Source: Psychrobacter sp. 4Bb (lineage in GTDB: Bacteria > Pseudomonadota > Gammaproteobacteria > Pseudomonadales > Moraxellaceae). From it: DNA of 64,000 nucleotides. The translations under genes were made by a program, and so were the position numbers. The notes beneath the pieces were generated by a model. That model did no database searches, was not told the DNA's origin, and saw only the letters and a program-made list of their open reading frames with translations. The stretch lies in assembly GCF_002836735.1 (NCBI RefSeq), contig NZ_PJAS01000072.1:124001-188000 (forward strand), written 5' to 3'. Positions 8,594 to 16,967 of the stretch are shown here, in pieces; the stretch's first letter is position 1, and every line of letters begins with the position of its first letter.

Positions 8594-10132
8594 TTAGATA
8601 ATGATTATTATCAATAAAGCGACTGCGATGATTGCGCCGATTAACAGCTGATAACCCTTGGTGCTGTGCTGCTCTTGCTTCTGTGTGGTCAGCAGCATAT
8701 CTGCTTGCTGCCATTGCTTGACCAGATTGGCCGCTTCTGCATGACCATTATCTGCCGCTTGCTCTAACCAGTATTTACCGCTATCTATATCTTGGGCTAG
8801 CCCTACTCCTTGGTAGTACATTTTACTGAGTAGACGCTGAGCACGGCTGTCGTTTTTGCTGGCGGCTTGATTAACCCAATCTATGCCAGATTTTTTTTGA
8901 TTGTCACTGTCCGCTGTCAAACCTTCCCCTAACAACTCATACATGGCCAAACGTAGCATAGCCGCTGTATTACCATCTTCAGCAGCCGCTTGTAGTATTA
9001 GAAGCGCTTTGTTTTTTGCTGCGATATGATCATCTGAAAATATAACTTGGCGACGAGATTTGTTCTGTTTGGCAATATGCTGCTCGAACTGATCTAATAC
9101 TTTGCGTGCTTGCTGATATTGCACATCACCAGTTGGTTGTGGCACCGTTATCTCATCTAACTCTACGAGCAGTTGCGTAAACATCTCTGGCGTTGATGTG
9201 TTTTTTACAGGTGACGCAGGCTTGGCTGTTGGCTTCGTTACTTTAGTCAGCTCAGGCTTTATCAAGCTCTCAGACTCAGGAGGCACTACGCTTGTTTGCA
9301 ACTCAGTTATCGTATCAGACATAGCAGATGGAGCTGCGAGACTTTCACTATCAGTTACAACTGCATTAGCTTGATTATGCTCAGCTCCTATCGATACTTT
9401 CTCTGGCTTTTCCAGAAGCTCACTCGATTGGCTAGTACCGACATGTGTATTTGAATCTGCGCTCAGAACGATGCTTTCAGTGACTTGATGAGTGGTTGCT
9501 TTATGCGTTGTTGCTTTGTTTGTTGGTACTTTATCCGCTGTTAATTCGGGCATTGGATTAACATCGTTGTTTAAAGTAGTTGGTAGTCTAAGGCTAACCG
9601 CTTGATATAACCCACTCTCTACTTGCCCGCCTTGTACCGCTTCAAACGGCCGATCAATATTGCCAAATAGGCGCAGCCCTATTGGCTCTAAAGGAAAAAA
9701 TAAAGGCAGCGCATCAGTAGCCGCATTATTATCACCATAGCCAACGGCCATATGCTGATAAAAGTCATCGGTAATCAATGACAGCTCAGGATAGCGTTTG
9801 CGTAGCTCAAACTGCCCATACCAGCGTGGTCTGTTTTCCCACTGCTGCGCCAGGACACGACCTGCATAAAACGCCAAAAACACCATGAAATTACGATAGC
9901 GTTCATCGACCAGCAGCGTCATCTCATCCCATATACCGCTCTTAGTCATATCTCGGCGCACTTGGGACAATAGCGTATCGATACGCTGTAAACTCTCAAG
10001 CGACTCGTCTAGTATACAAGCGCGCAGCTCAGTTTCGTAGGCGATACCGCCTGCAATAGGACGCCCAGCTAAGAAATTTTGCCAGTAGCCTTCTGCAATA
10101 TAGTCCAGTGGCGTTAAAGGTGATGCAGACAT
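8594..10132 (-). CDS. SEL1-repeat protein with C-terminal membrane anchor
   Basis: About 512 residues from the ATG at 10132 (MSASPLTP). A longer reading to 10168 has no ribosome site, while GAGG precedes 10132 at slightly long spacing. The N-terminal 190 residues look like a folded domain I do not recognise. Next comes a low-complexity, Thr/Ser/Glu-rich stretch with short repeats such as NKATTHKATTH. Two or more SEL1/TPR-like units follow (AAMLRLAMYELLGEGLT, AQRLLSKMYYQGVG, AEAANLVKQW). One hydrophobic helix closes the protein, so it is a tail-anchored candidate. Function unknown; SEL1 repeats usually mediate protein contacts. Confidence 0.75.
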   Translation of the reverse strand: MSASPLTPLDYIAEGYWQNFLAGRPIAGGIAYETELRACILDESLESLQRIDTLLSQVRRDMTKSGIWDEMTLLVDERYRNFMVFLAFYAGRVLAQQWENRPRWYGQFELRKRYPELSLITDDFYQHMAVGYGDNNAATDALPLFFPLEPIGLRLFGNIDRPFEAVQGGQVESGLYQAVSLRLPTTLNNDVNPMPELTADKVPTNKATTHKATTHQVTESIVLSADSNTHVGTSQSSELLEKPEKVSIGAEHNQANAVVTDSESLAAPSAMSDTITELQTSVVPPESESLIKPELTKVTKPTAKPASPVKNTSTPEMFTQLLVELDEITVPQPTGDVQYQQARKVLDQFEQHIAKQNKSRRQVIFSDDHIAAKNKALLILQAAAEDGNTAAMLRLAMYELLGEGLTADSDNQKKSGIDWVNQAASKNDSRAQRLLSKMYYQGVGLAQDIDSGKYWLEQAADNGHAEAANLVKQWQQADMLLTTQKQEQHSTKGYQLLIGAIIAVALLIIIII

Positions 10133-10251
10133 AAACGGACGTGACCTCTTTGCAGATAGATAAACCAAGAAAGCATAGGCTATAAAGGTGCTAATACTAT
10201 TAAAATAATAGAACGATACTGGTAGATTACCTTACCCTAAAAATCTGAGTG

Positions 10252-11889
10252 CTACAATAAAGGACTGAACAAACGCACAACATTATCAAACAAGCGTTTT
10301 GATCCGTGACGCTGTTGCCACTCATCACTATCCAAGATTCGGCAGTTTTCTAAATAGACTTCCTGACAGTCCGCTACTTGAGCAACCATTTCTGGCGTAT
10401 AAATCGCCAAACTGACTTCCATATTTAAATAAAAGCTACGCATATCAATATTAACGGTGCCAAATAAACAGTAGTCATCATCGATAACCACTGTTTTTGC
10501 GTGTAGCAAACCGCCTTTAAACAATGCAATCGTTACCCCAGCATCCAATAACTCTTGATAATAAGCCTGAGAGGCATGCTGTACCAGAAACGAATCCACC
10601 TTTTCAGGAACAATAATCGTCACATCAACGCCGCGCTTAGCCGCTATCGTCAGCGCACCCGATAGGGATTCATCAGGGACAAAATAAGGCGTGGTAATAC
10701 GAATGCGCTTATTAGCACGATGAATCACGGTAACTAACGTATTGTAAATCACATGAGCCGTTAGCTGCGGTGCTGAAGGTATTAGTTGCGCCAAGACTTT
10801 GTCCACGACAGGCATCTTTGGTACGACAATCGAAGTGGCACCTATATCTGGCTGCTCATGATCATCAATCGTATCCGCCAATACCTTCACGCGGCTATTT
10901 AGATCATTGATGGTCGGATGCATCACATACAACTTACGAGTGTAATTATTAACCCGTTGATGCAGCTCAGCAAGATTGTCATTACTTTCAGCACCGATAT
11001 CGGTAACAATTACCTTGGCCATCGCTGTATTGATACTAATTGAGTGCTGGCTAGTCGTTCGTAGCGCCACATCAATCCATTGACCAACGTTTTTATTTTG
11101 CTTAAAAAACCTTGGATCAACCAGATTGAAGCTGCCGATATAGCCAATATGTTCATCGATAACCACCATTTTACGATGATTGCGCAAATCAGAACGTTTA
11201 AATAGCGTCTTAAACAGTCCTACTGGCAATGACTGATGGACATAAACCCCTGCTTTTTCTAATTTGCGATGCACGCTACTATTAATAAAGCTAAAGCTGC
11301 CCACACTATCAGCCAATATATGACACTCTACGCCGCGTTGAGCCGCTACAGACAGCGCCTCTATAACTTCTAACACCTGTCCTTTTGGATAGACAATATA
11401 AAACTCCATAAGGACAATACGCTGGGCGGCATGAATATCTTCAATCAAACGCTGAAAAATAGAAGCAGGATCCGTCAACAGCTGCATTTGGTGATTGGGA
11501 AATACACCAAACCCGGTCCAGCGCGTTCCTATTTGGCTAACACCGCGGTAGTTGGCTGGTAATAAGTCCTGCCCTTTATCAAAAATCAGATGCTCACGCC
11601 TTGCCATATCGTTCATCAAGATGCTAGCTTGATCTACGCGTTCACGATAGCGTCGTCCAATCATCGGCTCACCGAGCAGGATGTACGCCACAAAACCAAA
11701 TATTGGCAACGTGTAAAGCACAGCTACCCAAGCAATAGACACGCCAATATTGCGCTGCACAGAAACCACGCGCAGCGTCATTACTATCATAAGTACAATA
11801 TGCAGCACCAGACCTAGACCCGCTAAGTCTCCCCAGGTCCAGCTAGTAAAAGTATCTTTAATAGCAAAAGTGTTTATATTGACCTCCAT
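10252..11889 (-). CDS. cls: cardiolipin synthase (phospholipase D family)
   Basis: Membrane enzyme that condenses phosphatidylglycerol to cardiolipin. Two N-terminal membrane helices (about 22-42 and 52-73) are followed by two PLD domains. Both catalytic HxKxxxxD motifs are intact: His239-Lys241-Asp246 in the first and His464-Lys466-Asp471 in the second (numbering from a TTG at 11892). There is a predicted linker of about 60 residues between the domains. The ATG at 11889 is followed immediately by GGAGG, which would suit initiation a few codons later, but no standard start codon is there. Length 545 is a little above the usual 480. Confidence 0.93.
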   Translation of the reverse strand: MEVNINTFAIKDTFTSWTWGDLAGLGLVLHIVLMIVMTLRVVSVQRNIGVSIAWVAVLYTLPIFGFVAYILLGEPMIGRRYRERVDQASILMNDMARREHLIFDKGQDLLPANYRGVSQIGTRWTGFGVFPNHQMQLLTDPASIFQRLIEDIHAAQRIVLMEFYIVYPKGQVLEVIEALSVAAQRGVECHILADSVGSFSFINSSVHRKLEKAGVYVHQSLPVGLFKTLFKRSDLRNHRKMVVIDEHIGYIGSFNLVDPRFFKQNKNVGQWIDVALRTTSQHSISINTAMAKVIVTDIGAESNDNLAELHQRVNNYTRKLYVMHPTINDLNSRVKVLADTIDDHEQPDIGATSIVVPKMPVVDKVLAQLIPSAPQLTAHVIYNTLVTVIHRANKRIRITTPYFVPDESLSGALTIAAKRGVDVTIIVPEKVDSFLVQHASQAYYQELLDAGVTIALFKGGLLHAKTVVIDDDYCLFGTVNIDMRSFYLNMEVSLAIYTPEMVAQVADCQEVYLENCRILDSDEWQQRHGSKRLFDNVVRLFSPLL

Positions 11890-12190
11890 CAACCGTGTTC
11901 AACGAATAAAGCATCCATAACGAGCAAAGCATCCATAGTATAGTAGCTTTTCACCGCCAAACAACAAATAATGATAATAAGTGTATTTTTAGAAATGCTA
12001 TATAATACATGGCTTTGAGTGCTATTTTTGATAGATTACAAGTCCGATTTATAATTATTTTCTAAAAACATTAAAATAATATTTGACACCCAACAGTAAA
12101 TCTATATAATACACACCCACAGCAACGGAGCTTAGTGACAAACTTAAGAGCTCAGTTGATGTTGAATAAATTGCCTAGCAATTGTTCGAA
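11890..12190. other. intergenic region carrying the tRNA promoter
   Basis: No protein gene is seen here. It contains the divergent start region of the cardiolipin synthase gene on the left. On the right is a strong promoter for the two tRNA genes, with a second TATAAT at 12001-12006 that lacks a good -35 partner. Confidence 0.6.
12083..12110 (+). promoter_or_regulatory. sigma-70 promoter of the tRNA-Val/tRNA-Asp unit
   Basis: Perfect consensus TTGACA (12083-12088) and perfect TATAAT (12105-12110) with a 16-base spacer. Transcription would start near 12117, about 75 bases before tRNA-Val. This strength is typical of stable-RNA promoters. Confidence 0.85.
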
Positions 12191-12266
12191 GGGTGATTAG
12201 CTCAGTTGGTAGAGCGTCTGCCTTACACGCAGAATGTCGGCGGTTCGAATCCGTCATCACCCACCA
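12191..12266 (+). tRNA. tRNA-Val (anticodon UAC)
   Basis: A 76-base cloverleaf. Acceptor GGGTGAT pairs with ATCACCC, followed by discriminator A and an encoded CCA. The anticodon stem TCTGC/GCAGA encloses loop CTTACAC with anticodon TAC (UAC), which reads valine codons. The T-loop GGTTCGAATCC is standard. It is the first gene of a two-tRNA transcript. Confidence 0.97.
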
Positions 12267-12303
12267 CTTCTTAGCAAGTGGCTAAACAAGCTAAGAGACC
12301 TAA

Positions 12304-12380
12304 GCAGCGGTAGTTCAGTTGGTTAGAATACCGGCCTGTCACGCCGGGGGTCGCGGGTTCGAGTCCCGTCCGCTGCGCCA
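12304..12380 (+). tRNA. tRNA-Asp (anticodon GUC)
   Basis: A 77-base cloverleaf. Acceptor GCAGCGG pairs with CCGCTGC, with discriminator G and encoded CCA. The anticodon loop holds GTC, which reads aspartate codons, and the T-arm contains GGGTTCGAGTCCC. It lies 37 bases after tRNA-Val in the same transcript and is followed by an intrinsic terminator. Confidence 0.97.
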
Positions 12381-12422
12381 TATTTAAAACGAATTTAAAC
12401 TGTTAAGTTTAAGCAAGTTTCG

Positions 12423-12453
12423 CCTCAAGCATTAGATTGTTTGAGGTTTTTTT
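12423..12453 (+). terminator. intrinsic terminator of the tRNA unit
   Basis: The stem CCTCAAGCA (12423-12431) pairs with TGTTTGAGG (12438-12446), nine pairs including one G-U, with a six-base loop. Seven T residues follow (12447-12453). It ends the tRNA transcript before the convergent modB gene. Confidence 0.88.
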
Positions 12454-12540
12454 GTGTCTGCGTATTTTGCTTAGACATTGTTTATATAGCTGCTGCGCTA
12501 CCTAACACTTAACTCGCATGCAAATATTTCAGTGCTATGG

Positions 12541-13242
12541 CTATGGACGTTGACTTATTCGGCTTACACTAGCGATTAACGCTACCATCACTACACCCAT
12601 GACAATCAGAATACCAGACATCATATGCGCCGCCTCATAGTTGAGCGCTTCTACCTGCTCATATATCGCAATCGATACTACTTTAGTTTCGCCTGAGATG
12701 CTGCCGCCTATCATCAGTACAACCCCAAACTCCCCAATGGTATGAGCAAAGCTCACCAAACTCCCCAAAATAATACCCACGCGCGCTTGCGGTAAGGCTA
12801 CTTTCATAAACCGTCGCATACGACTTGGTTCTAGGAGATGAGCGACTTCCGTGACACTTTGCGGAATACGCAAAAACTGTGCATAGACAGGCTGTATATA
12901 AAAAGGCAATGAGTAAATAATAGAACCAATGACCAGACCTTCAAAGGTAAAAATTAGCGGGCTAATATTATGTTCGCTCAACCATTTACCGATACCCACA
13001 CTAGGACTGAGCAGTAACAGTAGATAAAAACCAATCACGGTAGGTGGTAGCACTAGGGGCATCGCAATGATGCCCATGAGCAGTACCTTAAGACGTCCTA
13101 TTGCTTTTATACGACTCGGCTTAGCCAACCAGTAAGCGATAGGCGTTGCAAATAGTAATAGACATAAGGTAGTCACACAAGCGAGCTTAATGCTCACCCA
13201 AAATGGACTGAGCATATCTGACATAAGAGACTGGTCGATCAT
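12541..13242 (-). CDS. modB: molybdate ABC transporter permease ModB
   Basis: Inner-membrane permease for molybdate, 233 residues with five or six membrane helices. The cytoplasmic coupling loop VTEVAHLLEPSRMRRFMKVALPQA corresponds to the EAA loop, and the stretch SFAHTIGEFGVVLMIGG near residue 170 is typical of ModB/CysT-type permeases. It follows modA by 46 bases and ends the operon, facing the tRNA unit. No gene for the ModC ATPase follows; the space to the tRNA terminator is under 90 bases. The permease itself appears complete. Confidence 0.93.
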   Translation of the reverse strand: MIDQSLMSDMLSPFWVSIKLACVTTLCLLLFATPIAYWLAKPSRIKAIGRLKVLLMGIIAMPLVLPPTVIGFYLLLLLSPSVGIGKWLSEHNISPLIFTFEGLVIGSIIYSLPFYIQPVYAQFLRIPQSVTEVAHLLEPSRMRRFMKVALPQARVGIILGSLVSFAHTIGEFGVVLMIGGSISGETKVVSIAIYEQVEALNYEAAHMMSGILIVMGVVMVALIASVSRISQRP

Positions 13243-13288
13243 ATAATGTCACTGCTCGTTCTATGATGAGAGGGGTTAGTCTAACGTA

Positions 13289-14128
13289 TTACTGGACGGC
13301 CAGATAGCCTGCTTGTAAGAAGTGCTGCTGTCCTGCTTTTGAGCGCAGGTAGTCGGTGAAGTCTGCTGCTGGGGCGGTGTTATTGATAATTATGCCATCT
13401 TGTAAGATAGTTGGATAAGACGTTGGTAATAAGGTAATAAACTGCTCAGGCTTGGCTTTAATCGCAACAAGCTGAGACTGTGCTACAAAACCATACTCCA
13501 CACTGCCCGTATACGCATATTGAAATGCCTGACCGATATTCTCTGACTGTATCAAGCTTTTTTGAGCATTCAACTTATCATACATATTTTGTGATTGCAG
13601 ATAGGCTTTTGCAGAGGCACCATAAGGAGCAAGGTCAGGGTTCGCAATAGCTACCTTGCTGTCCTGAGTAAAGTCAACGCTGGTAAACACATCACCTAGC
13701 GATGTTGGCGTAAAATCGTTTAAAGGTTTGGTGACACTATAGAGTGCAAGCTGACCTCTGGTATAGGTAAACGGTTGTACAGATTTATCACGCTTGTCAT
13801 CAGACAGCTTTGCCGGAAACTCTTGATTGGCAGACAAGAATATATCATAGGGGGCTCCTGCCTTGATTTGAGCATATAGCTTGCCAGAAGACGCGTAAGT
13901 GACTTCGATATCTAAGTTACCTTGATTCGACATATTGCTATCTGTTTGATAGCTATCAATGATATTAGGCAGGACATCAGATAAGTTAGCTGCCGCAGCG
14001 ATACGTAGTGTTTGGTGCTCAGTTGTAGCAGTCGCCGATTCTGCATTCGTACTGTTATCTGCTGTACAAGCATTTAATGCCAGTAGCAGACAAGCAGATA
14101 CACAGACAGTAGCTAATGACTTAACCAT
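13289..14128 (-). CDS. modA: molybdate-binding lipoprotein ModA
   Basis: Periplasmic molybdate-binding protein, 279 residues. The signal peptide ends with LNAC, so it is likely a lipoprotein. The mature part begins with the family block LRIAAAANLSDVLP and includes VTYASSGKLYAQIKAGAPYDIFLSA, which supplies the oxyanion-binding serines. Downstream ANPDLAPYGASAKAYLQ and the tyrosine block GSVEYGFVAQSQ are also ModA-like. The start overlaps the moaE stop by eight bases, which ties molybdate uptake to cofactor synthesis in one transcript. Confidence 0.95.
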   Translation of the reverse strand: MVKSLATVCVSACLLLALNACTADNSTNAESATATTEHQTLRIAAAANLSDVLPNIIDSYQTDSNMSNQGNLDIEVTYASSGKLYAQIKAGAPYDIFLSANQEFPAKLSDDKRDKSVQPFTYTRGQLALYSVTKPLNDFTPTSLGDVFTSVDFTQDSKVAIANPDLAPYGASAKAYLQSQNMYDKLNAQKSLIQSENIGQAFQYAYTGSVEYGFVAQSQLVAIKAKPEQFITLLPTSYPTILQDGIIINNTAPAADFTDYLRSKAGQQHFLQAGYLAVQ

Positions 14129-14612
14129 TATTGCTGAGCCATTTAGACGAGTCGTCTTCGTAGTACTCTTGCTTCCACACAGGAATGTCTGCTTTGATGG
14201 TATCTAATATCCAGCGACACGCATCAAATGCTGGATAACGGTGCGCTGACACTACCCCAACCCACACAGCAACATCGCCAATCTCTAACGCACCGATACG
14301 ATGTATCGCAATAGCATGCGTAATTTCAAAACGCTTTTTGGCTTCTTCTATAATGGCGCGACCTTGATTGATGGCCAAATCTTCATAACCATAATAGGTA
14401 AGGCGATCGACGCTCGTAGCGTTATTATGATTGCGCACTCGCCCTTCAAAGCAAACAAACGCGCCGCAGCTGTCATTATCTAACGTACTTTTTAGCCTAT
14501 CTTCGTCAATCACAATATCTAGTAGCGCGAAACCATCACGCTCAGCGATAAGGTAAGCTTCGTCAACACTACGTTTGATGCTCATTGAATGATCGTGGAC
14601 GTTGTCGGTCAT
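14121..14612 (-). CDS. moaE: molybdopterin synthase catalytic subunit MoaE
   Basis: Large subunit of molybdopterin synthase. It transfers sulfur from the MoaD thiocarboxylate to cyclic pyranopterin monophosphate to make the dithiolene. Family blocks seen are AFVCFEGRVRNHN, LTYYGYEDLA, HRIGALEIGDVAVWVGVVSAHR and the C-terminal IKADIPVWKQE with the catalytic lysine. Length 163 is slightly above the usual 150 because of an N-terminal extension. A good ribosome site (GAGAAGAAAA) precedes the ATG. It sits between moaD and modA. Confidence 0.95.
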   Translation of the reverse strand: MTDNVHDHSMSIKRSVDEAYLIAERDGFALLDIVIDEDRLKSTLDNDSCGAFVCFEGRVRNHNNATSVDRLTYYGYEDLAINQGRAIIEEAKKRFEITHAIAIHRIGALEIGDVAVWVGVVSAHRYPAFDACRWILDTIKADIPVWKQEYYEDDSSKWLSNNG

Positions 14613-14689
14613 TTTTCTTCTCTATTTATTATTTTCTCTTTGTAACCACTGAATAGCTACTGACAAAATGGACACTAATAAACGCTTGT

Positions 14690-14971
14690 CTAACCACCAG
14701 CGACTGGCGTAATGAAAACTACGCTATCACCATCATTTATCTGGTCAGTCCATTTAGCAAAGTAGTCATTTACTGCAACGCGTAGCTCTGACTGTGGACG
14801 GCTAAAGCGATGCTTTTGACTAAGCTGTTCGTATAGTTCAGTCAATGATATATCCTGCTGTACGCTTACTGTCTCTTGCTGGCAATTGGCCTCGTCAGCC
14901 AAACTGGCAAAATACATGACATTAATATTCATCGTTGATTCGATATTAGTTGTCATATCGATAGCACTCAT
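14690..14971 (-). CDS. moaD: molybdopterin synthase sulfur carrier subunit MoaD
   Basis: Small ubiquitin-like partner of MoaE. The C-terminus ends in AGG, the Gly-Gly tail that is adenylated and thiocarboxylated. I place the start at 14971 because the strong ribosome site GGGAGAGG lies just upstream; the longer frame to 15016 has no such site. This gives 93 residues. The conserved fold starts near MNINVMYFASLADE, so a short extra N-terminus remains. No MoeB-type adenylating enzyme is seen in this window. Confidence 0.92.
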   Translation of the reverse strand: MSAIDMTTNIESTMNINVMYFASLADEANCQQETVSVQQDISLTELYEQLSQKHRFSRPQSELRVAVNDYFAKWTDQINDGDSVVFITPVAGG

Positions 14972-15064
14972 AAACCTCTCCCTCTTGCGCAAGCTTCCTT
15001 GCTTGACACTTAGCACATTGTTATTGATTAATTAATTGATGACGCACTCTGCAATTTTGTTATT

Positions 15065-15571
15065 TTAAGCATGACTGTAGTCTGATTTACCACCTGTCTT
15101 TTTGACCAGATGAATATCATCTATAACGATGTCATGCGATAGTGCTTTAGTCATATCATAGATAGTTAAGCAGGCAACACTAACCGCTGTTAACGCTTCC
15201 ATCTCCACCCCTGTCTTATGCGTAACCTTGACCACCGCACTGACCGTGAGGCTGCTGAGCGCGTCATTGTACTCAAAGCTCAAACCTATCTTGTCTAACG
15301 GTAGTGGATGGCAAAGCGGTATAAGATCATGAGTGCGTTTGGCTGCCATGATACCAGCGATGTGAGCCGTTTGCGTGATACTGCCTTTTTTGGTCATCCC
15401 ATCAGCCGCTTTAATCTGCGCATAAATCTCACTGGGAAAACGAACTTGCCCAGTGGCATTGGCTTCTCGCGTCGTTGCTGTCTTACCACTGACATCGACC
15501 ATGGTAATATCACCATCACTATCCAAGTGAGATAAAGTAGATTGCTGATTTATCTGAACGCTGTCATTCAT
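15065..15571 (-). CDS. moaC: cyclic pyranopterin monophosphate synthase MoaC
   Basis: Converts the MoaA product, a cyclic dihydro-GTP, into cyclic pyranopterin monophosphate. All family blocks are present: MVDVSGKTATTREA near the start, KRTHDLIPLCHPLPL in the middle with the active-site histidines, and GVEMEALTAVSVACLTIYDM followed by a conserved lysine region toward the end. Length 168 is normal. It begins 30 bases after mobA ends, within the same operon, with AAGAAAGG as ribosome site. Confidence 0.97.
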   Translation of the reverse strand: MNDSVQINQQSTLSHLDSDGDITMVDVSGKTATTREANATGQVRFPSEIYAQIKAADGMTKKGSITQTAHIAGIMAAKRTHDLIPLCHPLPLDKIGLSFEYNDALSSLTVSAVVKVTHKTGVEMEALTAVSVACLTIYDMTKALSHDIVIDDIHLVKKTGGKSDYSHA

Positions 15572-15601
15572 TTATATAACCTTTCTTATGTGATATTTTT
15601 A

Positions 15602-16315
15602 TTATTTTGGTAGATCAGCACATGCCCGCTTAAAATCTTCAGGCGTATTGAAGTTGGTTAGATTTTGCCACTCTTTGCTAAATGGTACAGCTTGCACCAA
15701 TGGCTGAATAAACCGCATTACTCTACGCTGTCCGCTATCTATATAGGCCTTCAAATCAGGCTCGATGCTTAGCTGATACAGTCCTAATAGTGGATATAAG
15801 TGACCGTCATCTTTTAAGCAAATTACTTTTTTATCAGCAGCAAGGCTTATTTCACATTGTAATTTCTGCCACAAGTCAGTTGCTGGTATTAAGCTATCAC
15901 AGCTAATAACCAGTAACCACGATGCTTGTACGTTTTTTGATACGCCTGAATCATTCAAGCTGCTCAAACCGTTCAATGTTTGTAAGGCTGATTCGATAGC
16001 CACAAATGCGCCGCCAGTTTTGACCCGCGCATCATGCTCATTAGAGTCAACATCAGCACCATAATCAGCAATATGAATAATAGGCGAATTGGTTTTTTCT
16101 AAATGGACATCTAAACCAGTTTGAAAGCCGCGACCATTATCTGCAACCAATATAGGAATCTGTAACTTGCTCGCATGACGAACATGATAGTCTAGCAGCT
16201 GCTCACCTGACGGTAGCGTCAGCATCGCCTTAGCCGTTCCCATACGTCTAGATGCGCCGCCTGCCAAGATAATCACACCTGCCAAACCATCCAGATTATT
16301 TGAGCAGTTTTTCAT
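15602..16315 (-). CDS. mobA: molybdenum cofactor guanylyltransferase MobA
   Basis: Attaches GMP to molybdopterin to form the guanine dinucleotide cofactor used by DMSO-reductase-family enzymes. The nucleotide-binding signature LAGGASRRMGTAK lies at about residues 17-29. A central LLVISCDSLIP corresponds to the metal-binding strand, usually written CDxP; the spacing here is a little loose. It has 237 residues and is divergent at the middle compared with E. coli MobA. A related cytidylyltransferase (MocA) is possible, but the gene context fits either. Confidence 0.85.
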   Translation of the reverse strand: MKNCSNNLDGLAGVIILAGGASRRMGTAKAMLTLPSGEQLLDYHVRHASKLQIPILVADNGRGFQTGLDVHLEKTNSPIIHIADYGADVDSNEHDARVKTGGAFVAIESALQTLNGLSSLNDSGVSKNVQASWLLVISCDSLIPATDLWQKLQCEISLAADKKVICLKDDGHLYPLLGLYQLSIEPDLKAYIDSGQRRVMRFIQPLVQAVPFSKEWQNLTNFNTPEDFKRACADLPK

Positions 16316-16372
16316 TTACCATTTACCTGTCAGGCTTGATTGTATATCACTCATAGCTCAATTATTTATAAC

Positions 16373-16903
16373 TCAATCATGGCTAGGATTTTGTGCCAAA
16401 AAATGCGGCACAAAATTGCACGGACGAGTACGGCTATCAAACTGATCCTTTAAGATATTTTCCCAACCCGTACGGCAAGCACCAGACGATCCTGGTAGAC
16501 AGAATATACCCGTACCATTGGCCATGCCAGCAACTGCTCGCGATTGTACGGTAGACATACCGATCTCATCTTTTGAGATTAGACGGAACATTTCACCAAA
16601 ACCATCGATTGATTTATCAAACAGTACACTCACCGCTTCTGGCATGCTATCTCTGATGAAGAACCCTGTGCCGCCAGTTGTGATAACCGCATGAACGTCT
16701 GGACTAGCAATCCAACCACTGATGACTGCGCGAATCTGGTAAATATCGTCGGTGATTAATTGACGATCTGCTAAATGATGCCCTGCTTCGGTCAATCTGT
16801 CTACTAAGTACTGGCCTGACGTATCTTCTGCCAGCGTACGGCTATCAGAAACGGTCAATACAGCAATATTAAGTGGTGTAAATTGTGTAGCAGGCTTACT
16901 CAT
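16373..16903 (-). CDS. moaB: molybdopterin adenylyltransferase-like protein MoaB/Mog
   Basis: A 176-residue member of the MoaB/Mog family, which activates molybdopterin by adenylation before molybdenum insertion (Mog) or has a less clear role (MoaB). It has the start NIAVLTVSDSRTLAEDTSG, the binding loop VITTGGTGFFIRDSMPEAV and the late block FCLPGSSGACRTGWENIL. Length and the GSSGA block favour MoaB over Mog. A good ribosome site (AAGGATTATTT) precedes the ATG. It lies between moaA and mobA with short gaps. Confidence 0.9.
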   Translation of the reverse strand: MSKPATQFTPLNIAVLTVSDSRTLAEDTSGQYLVDRLTEAGHHLADRQLITDDIYQIRAVISGWIASPDVHAVITTGGTGFFIRDSMPEAVSVLFDKSIDGFGEMFRLISKDEIGMSTVQSRAVAGMANGTGIFCLPGSSGACRTGWENILKDQFDSRTRPCNFVPHFLAQNPSHD

Positions 16904-16967
16904 AAATAATCCTTTATAGTTGTATCAAAAAAGCTATGTTAGAAAATGATTGCAGACTCAAAATATC

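Noticed and set aside
12395..12412. Small A/T hairpin TTAAAC/GTTTAA after tRNA-Asp
   Set aside because: Weak six-pair stem with no T-tract; the strong terminator follows within 30 bases.
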